The notes below the pieces were generated by a model that was given only the letters and a program-made list of their open reading frames with translations, was not told the DNA's origin and searched no databases. From the NCBI GenBank assembly GCA_964015035.1, contig CAXHCA010000013.1, positions 10,349-74,348 on the forward strand: a stretch of 64,000 nt of DNA, read 5' to 3'. The DNA comes from BQJU01 sp964015035 (lineage in GTDB: Bacteria > Bacteroidota > Bacteroidia > Chitinophagales > Saprospiraceae). A program made the translations under genes and the position numbers. Of this stretch, positions 27,606 to 36,141 are shown piece by piece. Numbering within the stretch: position 1 is the first letter of the stretch; each line of letters starts with the position of its first letter.

Positions 27606-28028
27606 ATGTTTCATCATATTATCGTTGAAAAGGAATTATTGCCGGTGCGTGAGGCCGCCGGTGAAGGCAAGATTGAGGCGATGTTCGAGCTGGCCGATGC
27701 GATCTTACAGGGTCGGCATACCAAGGCTTCGCCTGAATTGGCCGGGCCGGTGATTGAGGCGATGTTTGACCATCCGGATTTTCGCAAAGACCTGCAACGT
27801 TTTTGCAATACCTATGTGATGATGACCCATTACTTCAAACTGCAATATGAAATGGGCCGCATTGAATTACGGGAAATGGTCGAGCAGGGCAGCGAGTATT
27901 TACAGATGATGATTCAGACCATGACAACCGCTCCCCGACATCACTGGAATAGGGCGCAATTGCAACACTGCTTATGCTGGATTGATGAACACCAAGCCTT
28001 GCTGGTAGAGCTGGAAGGAGCAGGATAA
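27606..28028 (+). CDS. Hypothetical helical protein of the mobilization region
   Basis: 140 aa, all-helical in appearance (EGKIEAMFELADAILQG, FRKDLQRFCNTYVMM), without signal or membrane segment. AAGGAG stands six bases before ATG 27606, a strong ribosome site that is unusual for Bacteroidota. An intrinsic terminator follows 38 bp after the stop, so the run 24881-28028 may be one transcript separate from the relaxase gene. Family not recognised. Confidence 0.55.
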   Translation: MFHHIIVEKELLPVREAAGEGKIEAMFELADAILQGRHTKASPELAGPVIEAMFDHPDFRKDLQRFCNTYVMMTHYFKLQYEMGRIELREMVEQGSEYLQMMIQTMTTAPRHHWNRAQLQHCLCWIDEHQALLVELEGAG

Positions 28029-28066
28029 CGGCTTTCTAAACCAGCGTTTTTCCGACCCTTTCATTT

Positions 28067-28099
28067 AGGCTGTATCAATGAGATGCAGCCTGTTTTTTT
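28067..28099 (+). terminator. Intrinsic terminator before the relaxase gene
   Basis: AGGCTGTATC (28067-28076) pairs with GATGCAGCCT (28082-28091), a 10-bp stem with one G-T pair and loop AATGA, followed by GTTTTTTT. A textbook rho-independent terminator closing the upstream gene run. Confidence 0.88.
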
Positions 28100-28184
28100 G
28101 TCTTGAGGGGGCGAAAATTCTGATTCATTCTGGCAAAAAATGACTTCAGCGATCAGAACAGAATTCCGTTTTATCAACCAGGAT

Positions 28185-28259
28185 TCCTCCTTATTTCATC
28201 GGCGATTTACCACCTGTAAGCACCGCTTAGACGAGATGTCTGTAGAGAAATAAGGAGGA
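28185..28259. repeat. Long inverted repeat upstream of the relaxase (candidate oriT or operator)
   Basis: TCCTCCTTATTTC (28185-28197) and GAAATAAGGAGGA (28247-28259) are perfectly complementary over 13 bp, 49 nt apart, ending 24 bp before the relaxase start. One arm contains AAGGAGG, so in RNA the stem could hide a Shine-Dalgarno-like sequence; in DNA, such arms next to a relaxase gene are typical of an origin of transfer or an autoregulatory site. A nic site cannot be assigned. Confidence 0.5.
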
Positions 28260-28282
28260 GGCCGTTTTAAAGAGAGATAGCC

Positions 28283-31003
28283 ATGCTACGCATTACACAA
28301 TCAAAGAATGGGGCCGGAGCCGCCCGGTATTTTGACGAAGGGCTTCAGCGCGGCGATTATTATGCGAAAGAGGAAGCCATTGGCCAGTGGGGAGGGAAAC
28401 TGGCGACACGGTTGGGGTTATCGGGCGAGGTGAAGAAAGAGGATTTTGTGGCTCTTTGTGAAAACCGGAAACCGGATGGCTCTCAGCTGAATCCTCGCCA
28501 TAGCCCCGACCGGCGGGTGGGGAATGATTTTTGTTTTTCTGTACCGAAATCGGTCAGTACCGTTTATGCCATCACTAATGATGAACGCATCCGCAATGCT
28601 TTTGAACAGGCGGTCGAGGAAACCATGCAGGAATTGGAACGCCAGGAAATGCGTACTCAAATAGGCCAGGGAAAAGAAAAACAGCATCACAAAACGTCAG
28701 AGATGGTGTGGGCCTCCTTCACCCATCGCACCAGCCGCCCGGTGGATGGGGAGCCCGATCCGCATTTGCATCGTCATTGTTTTGCCTTCAACACCACCTG
28801 GAATGAGCAGGCCGGACGTTTCCAGGCCGGAGAATTTGGTGCGATCAAACAAGCCGCGCCTTATTATGAGGCGGCATTTAATGCACGGTTGTCCGATAAG
28901 CTGAAACGGCTGGGCTATGGCATTGCACGGCAGGTGAATGCCAGGGGACAGCGCAGCTGGGAAATTGCCGGTCTGGACGATCCGGCCTTATTGGCGAAAT
29001 TTTCGCGCCGGACTTCATTGATTGAGAGTGTGGCCGCCGAGCAGAAGGAAAAAGGGGAAATGCTCACAGCCCGGCAAAAAGCGCAGCTGGGCGCGCTGAC
29101 ACGGGAGAAGAAACCGCAGGGACAATCTTATCAGCAATTACGTGAGTTGTGCCGTGCCCGGCTGAGCGAAGAAGAAAGCGATGCGGTGAGACAAGCCCCG
29201 CATCGGGCATTTGGCGGTGAGTCTCGCGAAACGGTAACGGCAAAACAGGCGGTGAATCGGGCACAGGGTCATTTGTTTGAGCGTAAAAGTGTGGCCACCC
29301 CTTATCAGCTGAAAGCCGAGGCGTTAAAGCGAGGATATGGCGATTTGTTGCCGGACCAGGTGGAGGAAGCCATTAATCAGGGACCGTTTTTTCGGCGTGA
29401 GATTGGCGGGAAGGAATATATTACTACCCGCGAGGCGGTAAAGGAAGAAGAGAAGATGCTGGCTTATATCAGACAGGGACGCGGCAAAGAATTGCCGCTT
29501 AATCCGCATTACTGGCCGAAAGCCGACTATCTGAATGAGCAACAGCAGGCGGCGATTCATCATGCATTGAACGATACGCATTCGGTGACGGTAATTGCCG
29601 GAGGGGCCGGAACCGGAAAAACCACCCTGATGAAGGAGGTGCGCGACGGGATTGAAGCGCGTGGTATAAAATTTATCGGGGTAGCGCCCTCTGCCGCCGC
29701 TTCGCGTGGAGTGATGCGCGAAGAAGGCTTTGATGGGGCCGATACACTGGCTCAGTTGCTGCATAACCCCAAAATGCAGGAACAGGCCAGGGATGGTGTG
29801 ATTTGGGTGGATGAAGCCGGGATGATTGGGAGCAAAGACATGAATAAGCTGTTTGAGATTGCCGGGCAACAAAATGCCCGGTTATTGCTGACCGGTGATA
29901 TCCGCCAGCATCGCTCGGTAGCGGCTGGTGATGCTCTTCGCATTTTGCAACAGGAAGGGGGGATTAAAACCGCGCAGATAAGTGAGATACAGCGGCAACG
30001 TTCGAATCTCCTCTATAAACAGGCGGTAGCGTTGGCGGCGCAAGGCAAGACCGATGCCGCTTTGCTACAATTGGACCGGATGGGAAATGTGGTAGAAATT
30101 GAAGAAGGGCGACATCGCCTTACCATGTTAGTGACCGATTATAGTGATGCCCTGAAACAGGGCAAAACGGCGCTTATCGTCTCACCGACGCATATTGAAG
30201 GGAAGGATGTCACCGAGACCCTGCGCCAAAAGCTAAAATATGATGGGTTGCTGGCGAAAAAAGAACAGAGTTTTCTTCAGCTGAAGAACACCCATTGGAC
30301 CAAGGAAAACAAGGCAGATGCCGAGCACTATCGCCGGGAAGATCTTATTGTGGAATTTCACCAGAATGCGACCGGGCATGTTAAGGGAGAGCGATGGCAT
30401 AGTATGAAAACCCCATCGGCATCGGCGCATTCAATTCAGGCACGCTCACCAGAAGGGGAGTTACAGTCGATTAATTTGAAGGAGAGTGCGCGATTTAGCG
30501 TGTATCAGCGGGAAGAGATCAAGCTGGCTGCAGGTGATAAAATTCGCCTGACCAAGGGAGGGAAAACCCGTGAAGGGGTGCGGGTCAATAATGGCGATAT
30601 TTTCACCATTAACGGGTTTACGCGGCAGGGGCATATCAAATTGCACACCGGGAAAACGCTGGATAAGGCGTTCGGGCATCTGACTCATGGCTATGTGACC
30701 ACTTCTCATAGTGCGCAGGGCAAAACGGTGGACCGGGTTTTTATTGCCCAGTCGAGCCAATCGGGCGCGGCTGCCAGTCAGCAGCAGCTTTATGTCTCGA
30801 TCTCCCGCGGGCGGCAGCAATGCCGGATTTACACTGATGATAAACAGGCACTGGAACAGGCGGTAAAGCGCGATAATGAGCGAATGACCGCTCGCGAGGT
30901 GGTAGTGCTTGACCGGGAGCGGCGCAACCGTAAGATGCGAAGTGCTTCCCCATTACCTCAACCACAAAAACAAAAAGAATATGGAAAAGGCACAGCACTA
31001 TAA
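28283..31003 (+). CDS. MobF (TrwC/TraI-type) conjugative relaxase-helicase
   Basis: 906 aa. The N-terminal TrwC-type domain has candidate catalytic tyrosines Y16 and Y26/Y27 (ARYFDEGLQRGDYYAKEE), the SVPKSVSTVYA block and the three-His metal site PHLHRH near residues 159-164. The C-terminal half is a superfamily 1 helicase: GGAGTGKTT at about 440, VIWVDEAGM, LTGDIRQHRSV, and YVTTSHSAQGKTVDRVFIA with QQLYVSISRGR near the end. It nicks oriT, stays bound to the 5' end and unwinds the transferred strand. It is shorter than F TraI and close to TrwC in size. A large inverted repeat lies just upstream. Its stop overlaps the next gene by 23 nt. Confidence 0.93.
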   Translation: MLRITQSKNGAGAARYFDEGLQRGDYYAKEEAIGQWGGKLATRLGLSGEVKKEDFVALCENRKPDGSQLNPRHSPDRRVGNDFCFSVPKSVSTVYAITNDERIRNAFEQAVEETMQELERQEMRTQIGQGKEKQHHKTSEMVWASFTHRTSRPVDGEPDPHLHRHCFAFNTTWNEQAGRFQAGEFGAIKQAAPYYEAAFNARLSDKLKRLGYGIARQVNARGQRSWEIAGLDDPALLAKFSRRTSLIESVAAEQKEKGEMLTARQKAQLGALTREKKPQGQSYQQLRELCRARLSEEESDAVRQAPHRAFGGESRETVTAKQAVNRAQGHLFERKSVATPYQLKAEALKRGYGDLLPDQVEEAINQGPFFRREIGGKEYITTREAVKEEEKMLAYIRQGRGKELPLNPHYWPKADYLNEQQQAAIHHALNDTHSVTVIAGGAGTGKTTLMKEVRDGIEARGIKFIGVAPSAAASRGVMREEGFDGADTLAQLLHNPKMQEQARDGVIWVDEAGMIGSKDMNKLFEIAGQQNARLLLTGDIRQHRSVAAGDALRILQQEGGIKTAQISEIQRQRSNLLYKQAVALAAQGKTDAALLQLDRMGNVVEIEEGRHRLTMLVTDYSDALKQGKTALIVSPTHIEGKDVTETLRQKLKYDGLLAKKEQSFLQLKNTHWTKENKADAEHYRREDLIVEFHQNATGHVKGERWHSMKTPSASAHSIQARSPEGELQSINLKESARFSVYQREEIKLAAGDKIRLTKGGKTREGVRVNNGDIFTINGFTRQGHIKLHTGKTLDKAFGHLTHGYVTTSHSAQGKTVDRVFIAQSSQSGAAASQQQLYVSISRGRQQCRIYTDDKQALEQAVKRDNERMTAREVVVLDRERRNRKMRSASPLPQPQKQKEYGKGTAL

Positions 31004-31409
31004 CCCTTCGGCCCGTTGGAGTGATCGTACCGTGAGCCGGACGCAGCAAGATGAGCCTATCCCGGCCGGACCGGAAAAATCGCTTTTCTTCACCACGATA
31101 CGCCAGCAGGGGGCGGTCGCCGAATTCATTGATTTTCACCTGAAGCCGGGGCAGCACCACACGATAGCCCTGACCGATATACGGGAAATGTTGTTTGATC
31201 CGTCGGTAGGGATTGTGCTGTTTTTCGGTTTTGGCATGGTTCGTATTGAAGGACGGAATTTACAGGCGCTTCATGGGCTATTATGCCAGAGAAAGGTGAG
31301 TGAGATTCGGGAATTCAGTGAGAATGCGGAGTTGTTTTTTGAGAAGGAGGTATTGTTTATTAAGAAGATTCATTACGAATCGGAGCATTTACAGAAAATG
31401 GGGTTTTAG
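30981..31409 (+). CDS. Hypothetical protein coupled to the relaxase gene
   Basis: 142 aa from ATG 30981, overlapping the last 23 nt of the relaxase gene in another frame; I chose this start because the earlier part of the frame is only relaxase sequence. After a disordered N-terminus, residues 35-142 look like one alpha/beta domain (FFTTIRQQGAVAEFIDFHL, GIVLFFGFGMVRIEG). The overlap implies coupled translation and so a role in mobilization, but no family is recognised. Confidence 0.55.
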   Translation: MEKAQHYNPSARWSDRTVSRTQQDEPIPAGPEKSLFFTTIRQQGAVAEFIDFHLKPGQHHTIALTDIREMLFDPSVGIVLFFGFGMVRIEGRNLQALHGLLCQRKVSEIREFSENAELFFEKEVLFIKKIHYESEHLQKMGF

Positions 31410-31515
31410 GCGTTTCATTTTTCTGCGGGCAACTCTGTCGTTAAAGGGGTGCGCTTTCAACTGGTATTAGATGGTATTTGATGTTATCATCATTGGTGTA
31501 GTAAGGAGGAATGCA

Positions 31516-31749
31516 ATGGGAAGTTATTCTTTGGGGACTTATTTTGAGGACTTCATTAAGCAGCAAATAACCACGGGGCGCTTCAATAATGCCAGTGAAA
31601 TCTTGCGTGAAGGGTTGCGGCTGGTGGAAGAACGGGAGAATAAATTACAAGCCTTGCGAAAAGAAATCCGCGAAGCAATTGAGCAAGGCGGCAGCCATAC
31701 CCCGGAAGAGGTATTAAGCTATATTGAGAATCGGCTTCATGAACAATAA
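31516..31749 (+). CDS. parD: ParD-like antitoxin
   Basis: 77 aa. The start ATG 31516 is set by AGGAGG six to seven bases upstream. The sequence SLGTYFEDFIKQQITTGRF, then NNASEILREGLRLVEERE, is the ribbon-helix-helix DNA-binding part of ParD antitoxins; the C-terminal helix region binds the toxin and the protein represses its own operon. The toxin gene overlaps its last 11 nt. The pair stabilises the plasmid by killing cells that lose it. Confidence 0.9.
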   Translation: MGSYSLGTYFEDFIKQQITTGRFNNASEILREGLRLVEERENKLQALRKEIREAIEQGGSHTPEEVLSYIENRLHEQ

Positions 31750-32053
31750 ACCGCTTTCTCTGATTCTACTTGATCGGGCCAAAGAGGACATGGCCACCAT
31801 TGCCGACTATATTGCGCGAGAAAGCGGGAGTCGAAAAACCGGCAGAGATTTTACGGGGCGATTACTTGCCAAATGCCAGGAACTAGCCAGGCAGCCCTTT
31901 CCCATCGGCCGGTTACGCCCGGAATTGGGCGAAGAGATTCGCAGCTATAGTTTAGGAAACTATATTCTCTTTCTACACTACAGCGATGACCATCTGGAAG
32001 TCATTACCATTATGGAAGGTCATCGGGATATTGAAAACCAGTTGAAGCACTAA
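31739..32053 (+). CDS. parE: ParE/RelE-superfamily toxin
   Basis: 104 aa from ATG 31739. LLDRAKEDMATIADYIARES, LARQPFPIGRLRPELG and YILFLHYSDDHLEVITIMEGHRD are the usual blocks of ParE toxins, which poison DNA gyrase. Translation is coupled to parD through the 11-nt overlap. Length is normal and no key region seems missing. Confidence 0.9.
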   Translation: MNNKPLSLILLDRAKEDMATIADYIARESGSRKTGRDFTGRLLAKCQELARQPFPIGRLRPELGEEIRSYSLGNYILFLHYSDDHLEVITIMEGHRDIENQLKH

Positions 32054-32068
32054 CCCTGCGCAGATACA

Positions 32069-33358
32069 TCATTGAAAACGCAAGGGCTTTAGAGGGAGAG
32101 TTCGCGTATTTTCCACCAGCGGATCGAGCTGGTTGCCATTCAGATTATAGCGATAGAGCGTCTTATTGGCATAGAACAGCACCATGCCGACTTTCTCCAA
32201 TACGGTGAAGCCCTCGGCCTTATAGGGAGTGATGCGGGTTTTCTGATGGGTTTCAGCATTATAGAGCCAGGTTCCCTGTTGGAGTAAATCTCCCTGTTTG
32301 ACATAGATCAAATGGTGACCGGATATCCATTGAAAGGGGAGGAAATCATTTATCATCCCCAATGGCTTGGATAGTAGCTTGATATCGTTTTCCCATAGTT
32401 TTATCTCGCCGGTGGTGAGATCGGTAATGGTGCAGATATTACGATTAGGGTCCAGGAGGTTTTCGAGGGAGCATAAATAACGGTTGTTCAGGGAGAGCTC
32501 TTTGCGTGTTCTGGGAAAAACGATGGGCTGTTGATGGATGGTCATGCCCGGTTCCCGGTGTTGCGGATTTTCCATATCAATAATCTCTATTGGGCCGCCC
32601 TGATCGATGGTCGGGTTATGCATCAGATGCGTATTATCCAGCCAAAAAAAGAAGCTGGGCTTAAATACATCGGCGATTAACTCCTGTCTTTCGAAATCAT
32701 AAAAACTGACTCCATCCCCGGCGGCATCGGTATTAACAAATCGCCCATTGGATGAATCGTAGATATCTTTCCCTCTGCCGGTAATCGGATAGGTGCGATT
32801 ATCTGGCACACCTACCAGTTCCTTGTAATTGATGATTTCACCGGTATTAACATTGAGCATATATTGGTAGTTTGTGGTTCCTTCCGAGAAAACGATCAGA
32901 TCTTTATACCAGTGTTGCCAGTGAAAATAGCGCTCGAAAATACCCAGTTGCGTCAGCTGGCGTTTGCCGGAAAGAGCGCCGGAGAAAGGGTTGATTTTAC
33001 TGATCCATAAATCCCCGTCCTGAAGCTCTATCGTATAGCGATAATCCGGGGCCAGGAACCCTGGAACGGCAAAATGGCCAATCAGTTGATTGTGGTGATC
33101 GTAGCTCTTGCATTCGCCGGAATTGTAGCTGCCACGGAAGCTGCAAACGAGGAAGCTGTCGCGGCCGATTTTTTTTGCCGAGGCGACAGGAATATTTTCA
33201 ATGACGGTCGAAAAATCACGAATATCCTTGAGTTCATTGCCAAGGAAGAAGTAGTAATCGAAACGACTGGGCGACGAGCCGGTTGGCGACTGGCCGGAGA
33301 TAATCAGGGATGGTAATAACAGAAAAAGGAACAAAATCACGCGAATGCTATTCATCAT
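32069..33358 (-). CDS. Exported beta-propeller-like protein, unknown function
   Basis: 429 aa. Signal peptide at about residues 1-22 (VILFLFLLLPSLIISGQ). The rest is a series of beta-rich repeats with recurring phrases (GDLWISKINPFSGALSG, YMLNVNTGEIINYKEL, TWLYNAETHQKTRITPY) like those in six- or seven-bladed propellers. No sorting domain or lipobox is visible, so it is probably periplasmic. The signal looks Bacteroidota-like (SGQ cleavage), suggesting this gene was picked up from such a host. It sits between ParDE and an XRE regulator, facing ParE. Confidence 0.55.
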   Translation of the reverse strand: MMNSIRVILFLFLLLPSLIISGQSPTGSSPSRFDYYFFLGNELKDIRDFSTVIENIPVASAKKIGRDSFLVCSFRGSYNSGECKSYDHHNQLIGHFAVPGFLAPDYRYTIELQDGDLWISKINPFSGALSGKRQLTQLGIFERYFHWQHWYKDLIVFSEGTTNYQYMLNVNTGEIINYKELVGVPDNRTYPITGRGKDIYDSSNGRFVNTDAAGDGVSFYDFERQELIADVFKPSFFFWLDNTHLMHNPTIDQGGPIEIIDMENPQHREPGMTIHQQPIVFPRTRKELSLNNRYLCSLENLLDPNRNICTITDLTTGEIKLWENDIKLLSKPLGMINDFLPFQWISGHHLIYVKQGDLLQQGTWLYNAETHQKTRITPYKAEGFTVLEKVGMVLFYANKTLYRYNLNGNQLDPLVENTRTLPLKPLRFQ

Positions 33359-33515
33359 GTAGCGATTTAGGGGATAATCAAAATGTTTGAGTCCTTGCTC
33401 AAAAGCTGGTGGTGAAGGTAAGGGAAAAAAATAAAATGACTAAAATATTAAGGATTATTTTTTGAGGACAAAATAACGGGTACTTTATGTGAAGGATGAA
33501 ATATTTCTTTGCTGT

Positions 33516-33776
33516 ATGGCAAAACATCCGGATCACATCGAAAAGCAGCTGAAGCAGCTGGGAAAGCGCATTCGCGATATTCGAAAGGCGAAAGGCTACA
33601 GCAATTATGAACAATTTGCATTTCAGCATGATCTGAATCGCTCCAGCTACAGTCGTTTTGAAAGCGGAGAGGATATGCGTATCAGCAGTTTGTTGAAGGT
33701 GCTGGAGGCCTTTGATATGAGTCTGGCCGAATTCTTTGGAGAGGGATTTGGGAAGGAGCTGGATAAAGACTCGTAA
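33516..33776 (+). CDS. XRE-family helix-turn-helix regulator
   Basis: 86 aa from ATG 33516 (a GTG at 33489 is the alternative). LGKRIRDIRKAKGYSNYEQ, then FAFQHDLNRSSYSRFESGE, is a canonical Cro/C1-type HTH, and the tail (LLKVLEAFDMSLAEFF) closes the domain. This short form is common in Bacteroidota genomes and mobile elements. It is divergent from the propeller-like gene and could control it or itself. Confidence 0.82.
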   Translation: MAKHPDHIEKQLKQLGKRIRDIRKAKGYSNYEQFAFQHDLNRSSYSRFESGEDMRISSLLKVLEAFDMSLAEFFGEGFGKELDKDS

Positions 33777-33820
33777 GGCTTATTAAACTGATTTTTTCTA
33801 TGAATGAAACTATTTTGGGT

Positions 33821-33828
33821 TAGGTTTG
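33821..33828 (+). promoter_or_regulatory. Possible Bacteroidota -7 box
   Basis: TAGGTTTG matches TAnnTTTG and lies 29 bp before ATG 33858. The expected upstream TTTG about 19 bp away is only weakly matched (TTTTTTC), so this is a tentative promoter for the hypothetical gene at 33858. Confidence 0.3.
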
Positions 33829-33857
33829 GTTCTTAAGAGAAATTTAGACCTAATTCT

Positions 33858-34274
33858 ATGGCTTTAAGATTGGTTAACACCGAAGATACTATCAACTTTT
33901 ATATAGACCTTTCAGATGATTCAATTTATTGGGTCCCCAAAGATTATGGCCTGATAGACATTAGAAAGGTTGGTGAAAATAAATGTTCCGATTGGGTCCT
34001 TCATATTCTTGGTAAAACTTGGTGCGACAATACAAAAGTGCTTTATGAATTAGCCCAAATTATCCAAGAGGTGCATCCTGAAAATGAGATTGACTGGAAA
34101 AGCACCTTTTACATCGTGGAAAAAAGCGATTATGTAGGGCACGTAAAAGGTCTTAAGAAGCCTGATAATTATTGGGCAAGTATAATTATTGGGCAAACCG
34201 AGAGTACGCCAGAAGTTCACGATGCTATTGAGAAAATTGTTTCGCAAAATTTGGGAGATTACGGCTTAATTTAA
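33858..34274 (+). CDS. Hypothetical protein
   Basis: 138 aa, soluble, mixed alpha/beta, with many Trp and Tyr (DDSIYWVPKDYGLIDI, NKCSDWVLHILGKTWC). No signal or known motif. AT-rich codon use resembles the chromosomal genes on the left rather than the plasmid genes on either side, which marks it as a separate acquisition. Its 3' end overlaps a convergent small gene by 9 bp. Confidence 0.55.
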   Translation: MALRLVNTEDTINFYIDLSDDSIYWVPKDYGLIDIRKVGENKCSDWVLHILGKTWCDNTKVLYELAQIIQEVHPENEIDWKSTFYIVEKSDYVGHVKGLKKPDNYWASIIIGQTESTPEVHDAIEKIVSQNLGDYGLI

Positions 34275-34448
34275 GGGACCTTTTCTTAAAGCAGCCTTAT
34301 TGAGCAATTCATACCATTCTGATCTCAATGGTTCAGTAATGGTATGCCATGCAATCTTTTGGCCTTCCTCAACATACTTTGCTATTTTTTGGTCATCATT
34401 ACTTGATAATGCAACCTTTAGCGACGAAATAACTTCATTTACGCTCAT
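34266..34448 (-). CDS. Small hypothetical helical protein (60 aa)
   Basis: 60 aa, fully helical in appearance: VNEVISSLKVALSSNDDQ, then KIAKYVEEGQKIAWHTITE. It follows the gene at 34452 by 3 nt, so both are probably one transcript. The size and arrangement would fit a small partner or immunity/antitoxin protein, but no family supports this. AT-rich like its neighbours. Confidence 0.45.
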   Translation of the reverse strand: MSVNEVISSLKVALSSNDDQKIAKYVEEGQKIAWHTITEPLRSEWYELLNKAALRKGPLN

Positions 34449-34451
34449 CTT

Positions 34452-34769
34452 TTAACGATTAAATAAGGAAATAATTTTTAAATACAGTGCTTTAGGAGGT
34501 CCGGAATCAAAAGGCAATGGTGATTTTTTAAAAGAAGTAATTTTAATAGTGCAACCCTGGTTTTCATTTCTAGATTCAAGGATGGCGAGTGCTTTTTTGT
34601 GCGCAGACTCATGGGCGAGAACATTGTAGTGAATTCGGTTTCTTTTACCATTTTGGGAATTCAAACCATCGCGACTATATGTTGCTAAATAGTACATAAG
34701 TTTTTTAATAAGCAACCAAAAGATTATTCTTTTGGTTCCACTATTCGAAGAAAATCTTTTTTGGTTCAA
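34452..34769 (-). CDS. Hypothetical protein
   Basis: 105 aa at most; the Met near residue 25 (MYYLATYSRDGLNSQNG) may be the true start. The sequence HYNVLAHESAHKKALAILE contains HESAH, an HExxH-like string, but the surroundings are not typical of zincins. The C-terminus is basic and hydrophobic. It pairs with the 60-aa gene downstream (3-nt gap). Function unknown. Confidence 0.4.
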   Translation of the reverse strand: MNQKRFSSNSGTKRIIFWLLIKKLMYYLATYSRDGLNSQNGKRNRIHYNVLAHESAHKKALAILESRNENQGCTIKITSFKKSPLPFDSGPPKALYLKIISLFNR

Positions 34770-34785
34770 GTTTCATATCAGTTTG

Positions 34786-35112
34786 TCACCACGCCGCAAT
34801 AACCGGAAGCGCCTCTTCATTCCACCATTTCGAATATTGTAGGCAAATACGCCTTAGGGCTTCGATATCATTGGTATGGGCAGTATTATGCACCCAGTCA
34901 AACCTCCCGGCCGATTTCAGGACTTTGAGAAACTCTGGAGAAGCAACGAAAAGCGACGCTATTGCTTCCTGAAGCACGGCATCCATATCTTCATTGGTGT
35001 CAGCGAGTTTTTGACCTTCCTGATCGAAGATTTCAAAAGCGGGGATTTCCTCGCCCTTTTGTGAACGGTAAGGGGAATAGTCATAGGTCAGGCATAGGTT
35101 TTCGGGGTTCAT
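34786..35112 (-). CDS. Hypothetical plasmid protein
   Basis: 108 aa. I start it at ATG 35112, which has AGGA nine bases upstream; the frame stays open to 35739, but that part is antisense to the AbrB and PIN genes and reads as noise. The protein is acidic, alpha/beta (LTYDYSPYRSQKGEEIPAFE, ASLFVASPEFLKVLKSAG). Its 5' leader shares sequence with the ardC leader, so the two may be co-regulated. It resembles small proteins of plasmid leading regions in size and context only. Confidence 0.55.
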   Translation of the reverse strand: MNPENLCLTYDYSPYRSQKGEEIPAFEIFDQEGQKLADTNEDMDAVLQEAIASLFVASPEFLKVLKSAGRFDWVHNTAHTNDIEALRRICLQYSKWWNEEALPVIAAW

Positions 35113-35416
35113 GTGAATTTTCCTGTTGGTGTAAGAGTTGGTGGCAAGGATAAACGCATTACTGCGCTTTATTCTTCTGCTTTCGGCGAGAATGGGTGTG
35201 CAAATGGCCACCGGAATCGGTGGGATGGTGCGGGCAGGACGGCGTTGCCGGACCACCCGGTCGCACTGATTGGGGTTGCCATGCGCTGAGGGCGAAGCCC
35301 TAAGAGCCTTTTCCTCGTGAAAAGAAAAAGAGCAAGGTGGACATCCGTATTTATTGCTGCAGCTTTGAATAGGAGGGCACTTTACTTGCCTTACTTTTCG
35401 TGGTAAAGTAAGGCCT
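35113..35416. promoter_or_regulatory. Leader region with ardC-like element and hairpins
   Basis: No gene. 35166-35199 matches 18160-18196 (ardC leader) at about 80 percent. Next to it CCACCG-GAAT-CGGTGG (35208-35223) forms a 6-bp hairpin and GACC/GGTC another small one at about 35255. The right part, ending in GGTAAAGTAAGGCC just before ATG 35417, is the likely promoter/operator zone of the abrB-vapC pair, with repeated TACTTTAC-like strings. Confidence 0.4.
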
Positions 35417-35662
35417 ATGGAGATCATCGGAACAATCACCAGTAAAGGGCAGATCACGATTCCTCGTAATATTCGTGAGGCTCTGGGACTCAATGCCGGA
35501 GACCGCCTTTCCTTCCAGATTGACCAGGAACATAATCTGCTGCTGAAGAGGAGAGGCAAATACCCCTCTCTGGCCGGGATATTGCAGGAATATGGCAAGG
35601 GAGTGACCCTCTCAGAAGATGATATACGAAATGCCGTGTCACAGGCCCTGGCCGAGCATTGA
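35417..35662 (+). CDS. AbrB/MazE-type antitoxin
   Basis: 81 aa. EIIGTITSKGQITIPRNIRE, then LGLNAGDRLSFQID, is the swapped-hairpin AbrB DNA-binding domain found in VapB-type antitoxins. The C-terminal helix would bind the toxin. Its stop is 2 nt from the PIN gene start, so the two are one operon. Repeated TACTTTAC-like half-sites just upstream may be its operator. Confidence 0.88.
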   Translation: MEIIGTITSKGQITIPRNIREALGLNAGDRLSFQIDQEHNLLLKRRGKYPSLAGILQEYGKGVTLSEDDIRNAVSQALAEH

Positions 35663-35664
35663 GC

Positions 35665-36075
35665 ATGATTGGTTTGGATACCAATGTGCTGGTGCGCTAT
35701 CTGGCCGGAGACCCGAAAAGTGAGCTTCAGGTGATACAATCCGTGGAGCGGGTGGATCGAGCGCTGGAAGAGGAAGAACCGATTTTTCTTAACCAGATCG
35801 TTATCTGCGAAACGGTATGGGTATTACTCTTTCGCTACAAAGTTCCTAAACGGAAGCTGATCGAATCTTTGGAATGCTTATTTCTGCACCCCGGTTTCGT
35901 TTTTGAAAATCGTGGGCTTCTGATTCGGGCATTGGAGCTTTTTCGGGAACGTAAAGTTGATTTCGCCGATACGTTGATCGCCCTGGTCAATTCGCAGCAG
36001 GGCTGTCGAACCACCTATTCTTTTGATAAGCAGGCGATTCGACAGCTCGAGTTTAAGGGTTTACCGGAAGCGTAA
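35665..36075 (+). CDS. vapC: VapC-like PIN-domain toxin
   Basis: 136 aa from ATG 35665 (TTG 35659 is also possible). The PIN-domain acidic residues are visible: IGLDTNVLVRYLAGD at the N-terminus, ICETVW in the middle and VDFADTLIALV near residue 105. PIN toxins are Mg-dependent RNases that cut tRNA or rRNA. It forms a second addiction module 4 kb from ParDE. Confidence 0.9.
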   Translation: MIGLDTNVLVRYLAGDPKSELQVIQSVERVDRALEEEEPIFLNQIVICETVWVLLFRYKVPKRKLIESLECLFLHPGFVFENRGLLIRALELFRERKVDFADTLIALVNSQQGCRTTYSFDKQAIRQLEFKGLPEA

Positions 36076-36117
36076 AAATCCGCTCCTAATGCATGAAATT
36101 TGAGAGGAGAGGAAGAA

Positions 36118-36134
36118 GGGGGCGCGAAGCCCCC
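36118..36134. terminator. GC hairpin between convergent vapC and ssb
   Basis: GGGGGC (36118-36123) pairs with GCCCCC (36129-36134). It lies between the ends of two convergent genes and could stop transcription from both sides, although neither strand has a T run. Confidence 0.45.
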
Positions 36135-36141
36135 TGCCCCG

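Noticed and set aside
24881..31409. A full type IV secretion apparatus
   Set aside because: Only the coupling ATPase, a membrane protein and the relaxase are present; no VirB4-like ATPase, pilin, or VirB8-10 homologs were seen.
35113..35739. N-terminal 209 residues of the open frame that ends at 34786
   Set aside because: This part is antisense to the abrB and vapC genes and reads as noise; ATG 35112 has a ribosome site and starts a normal protein.
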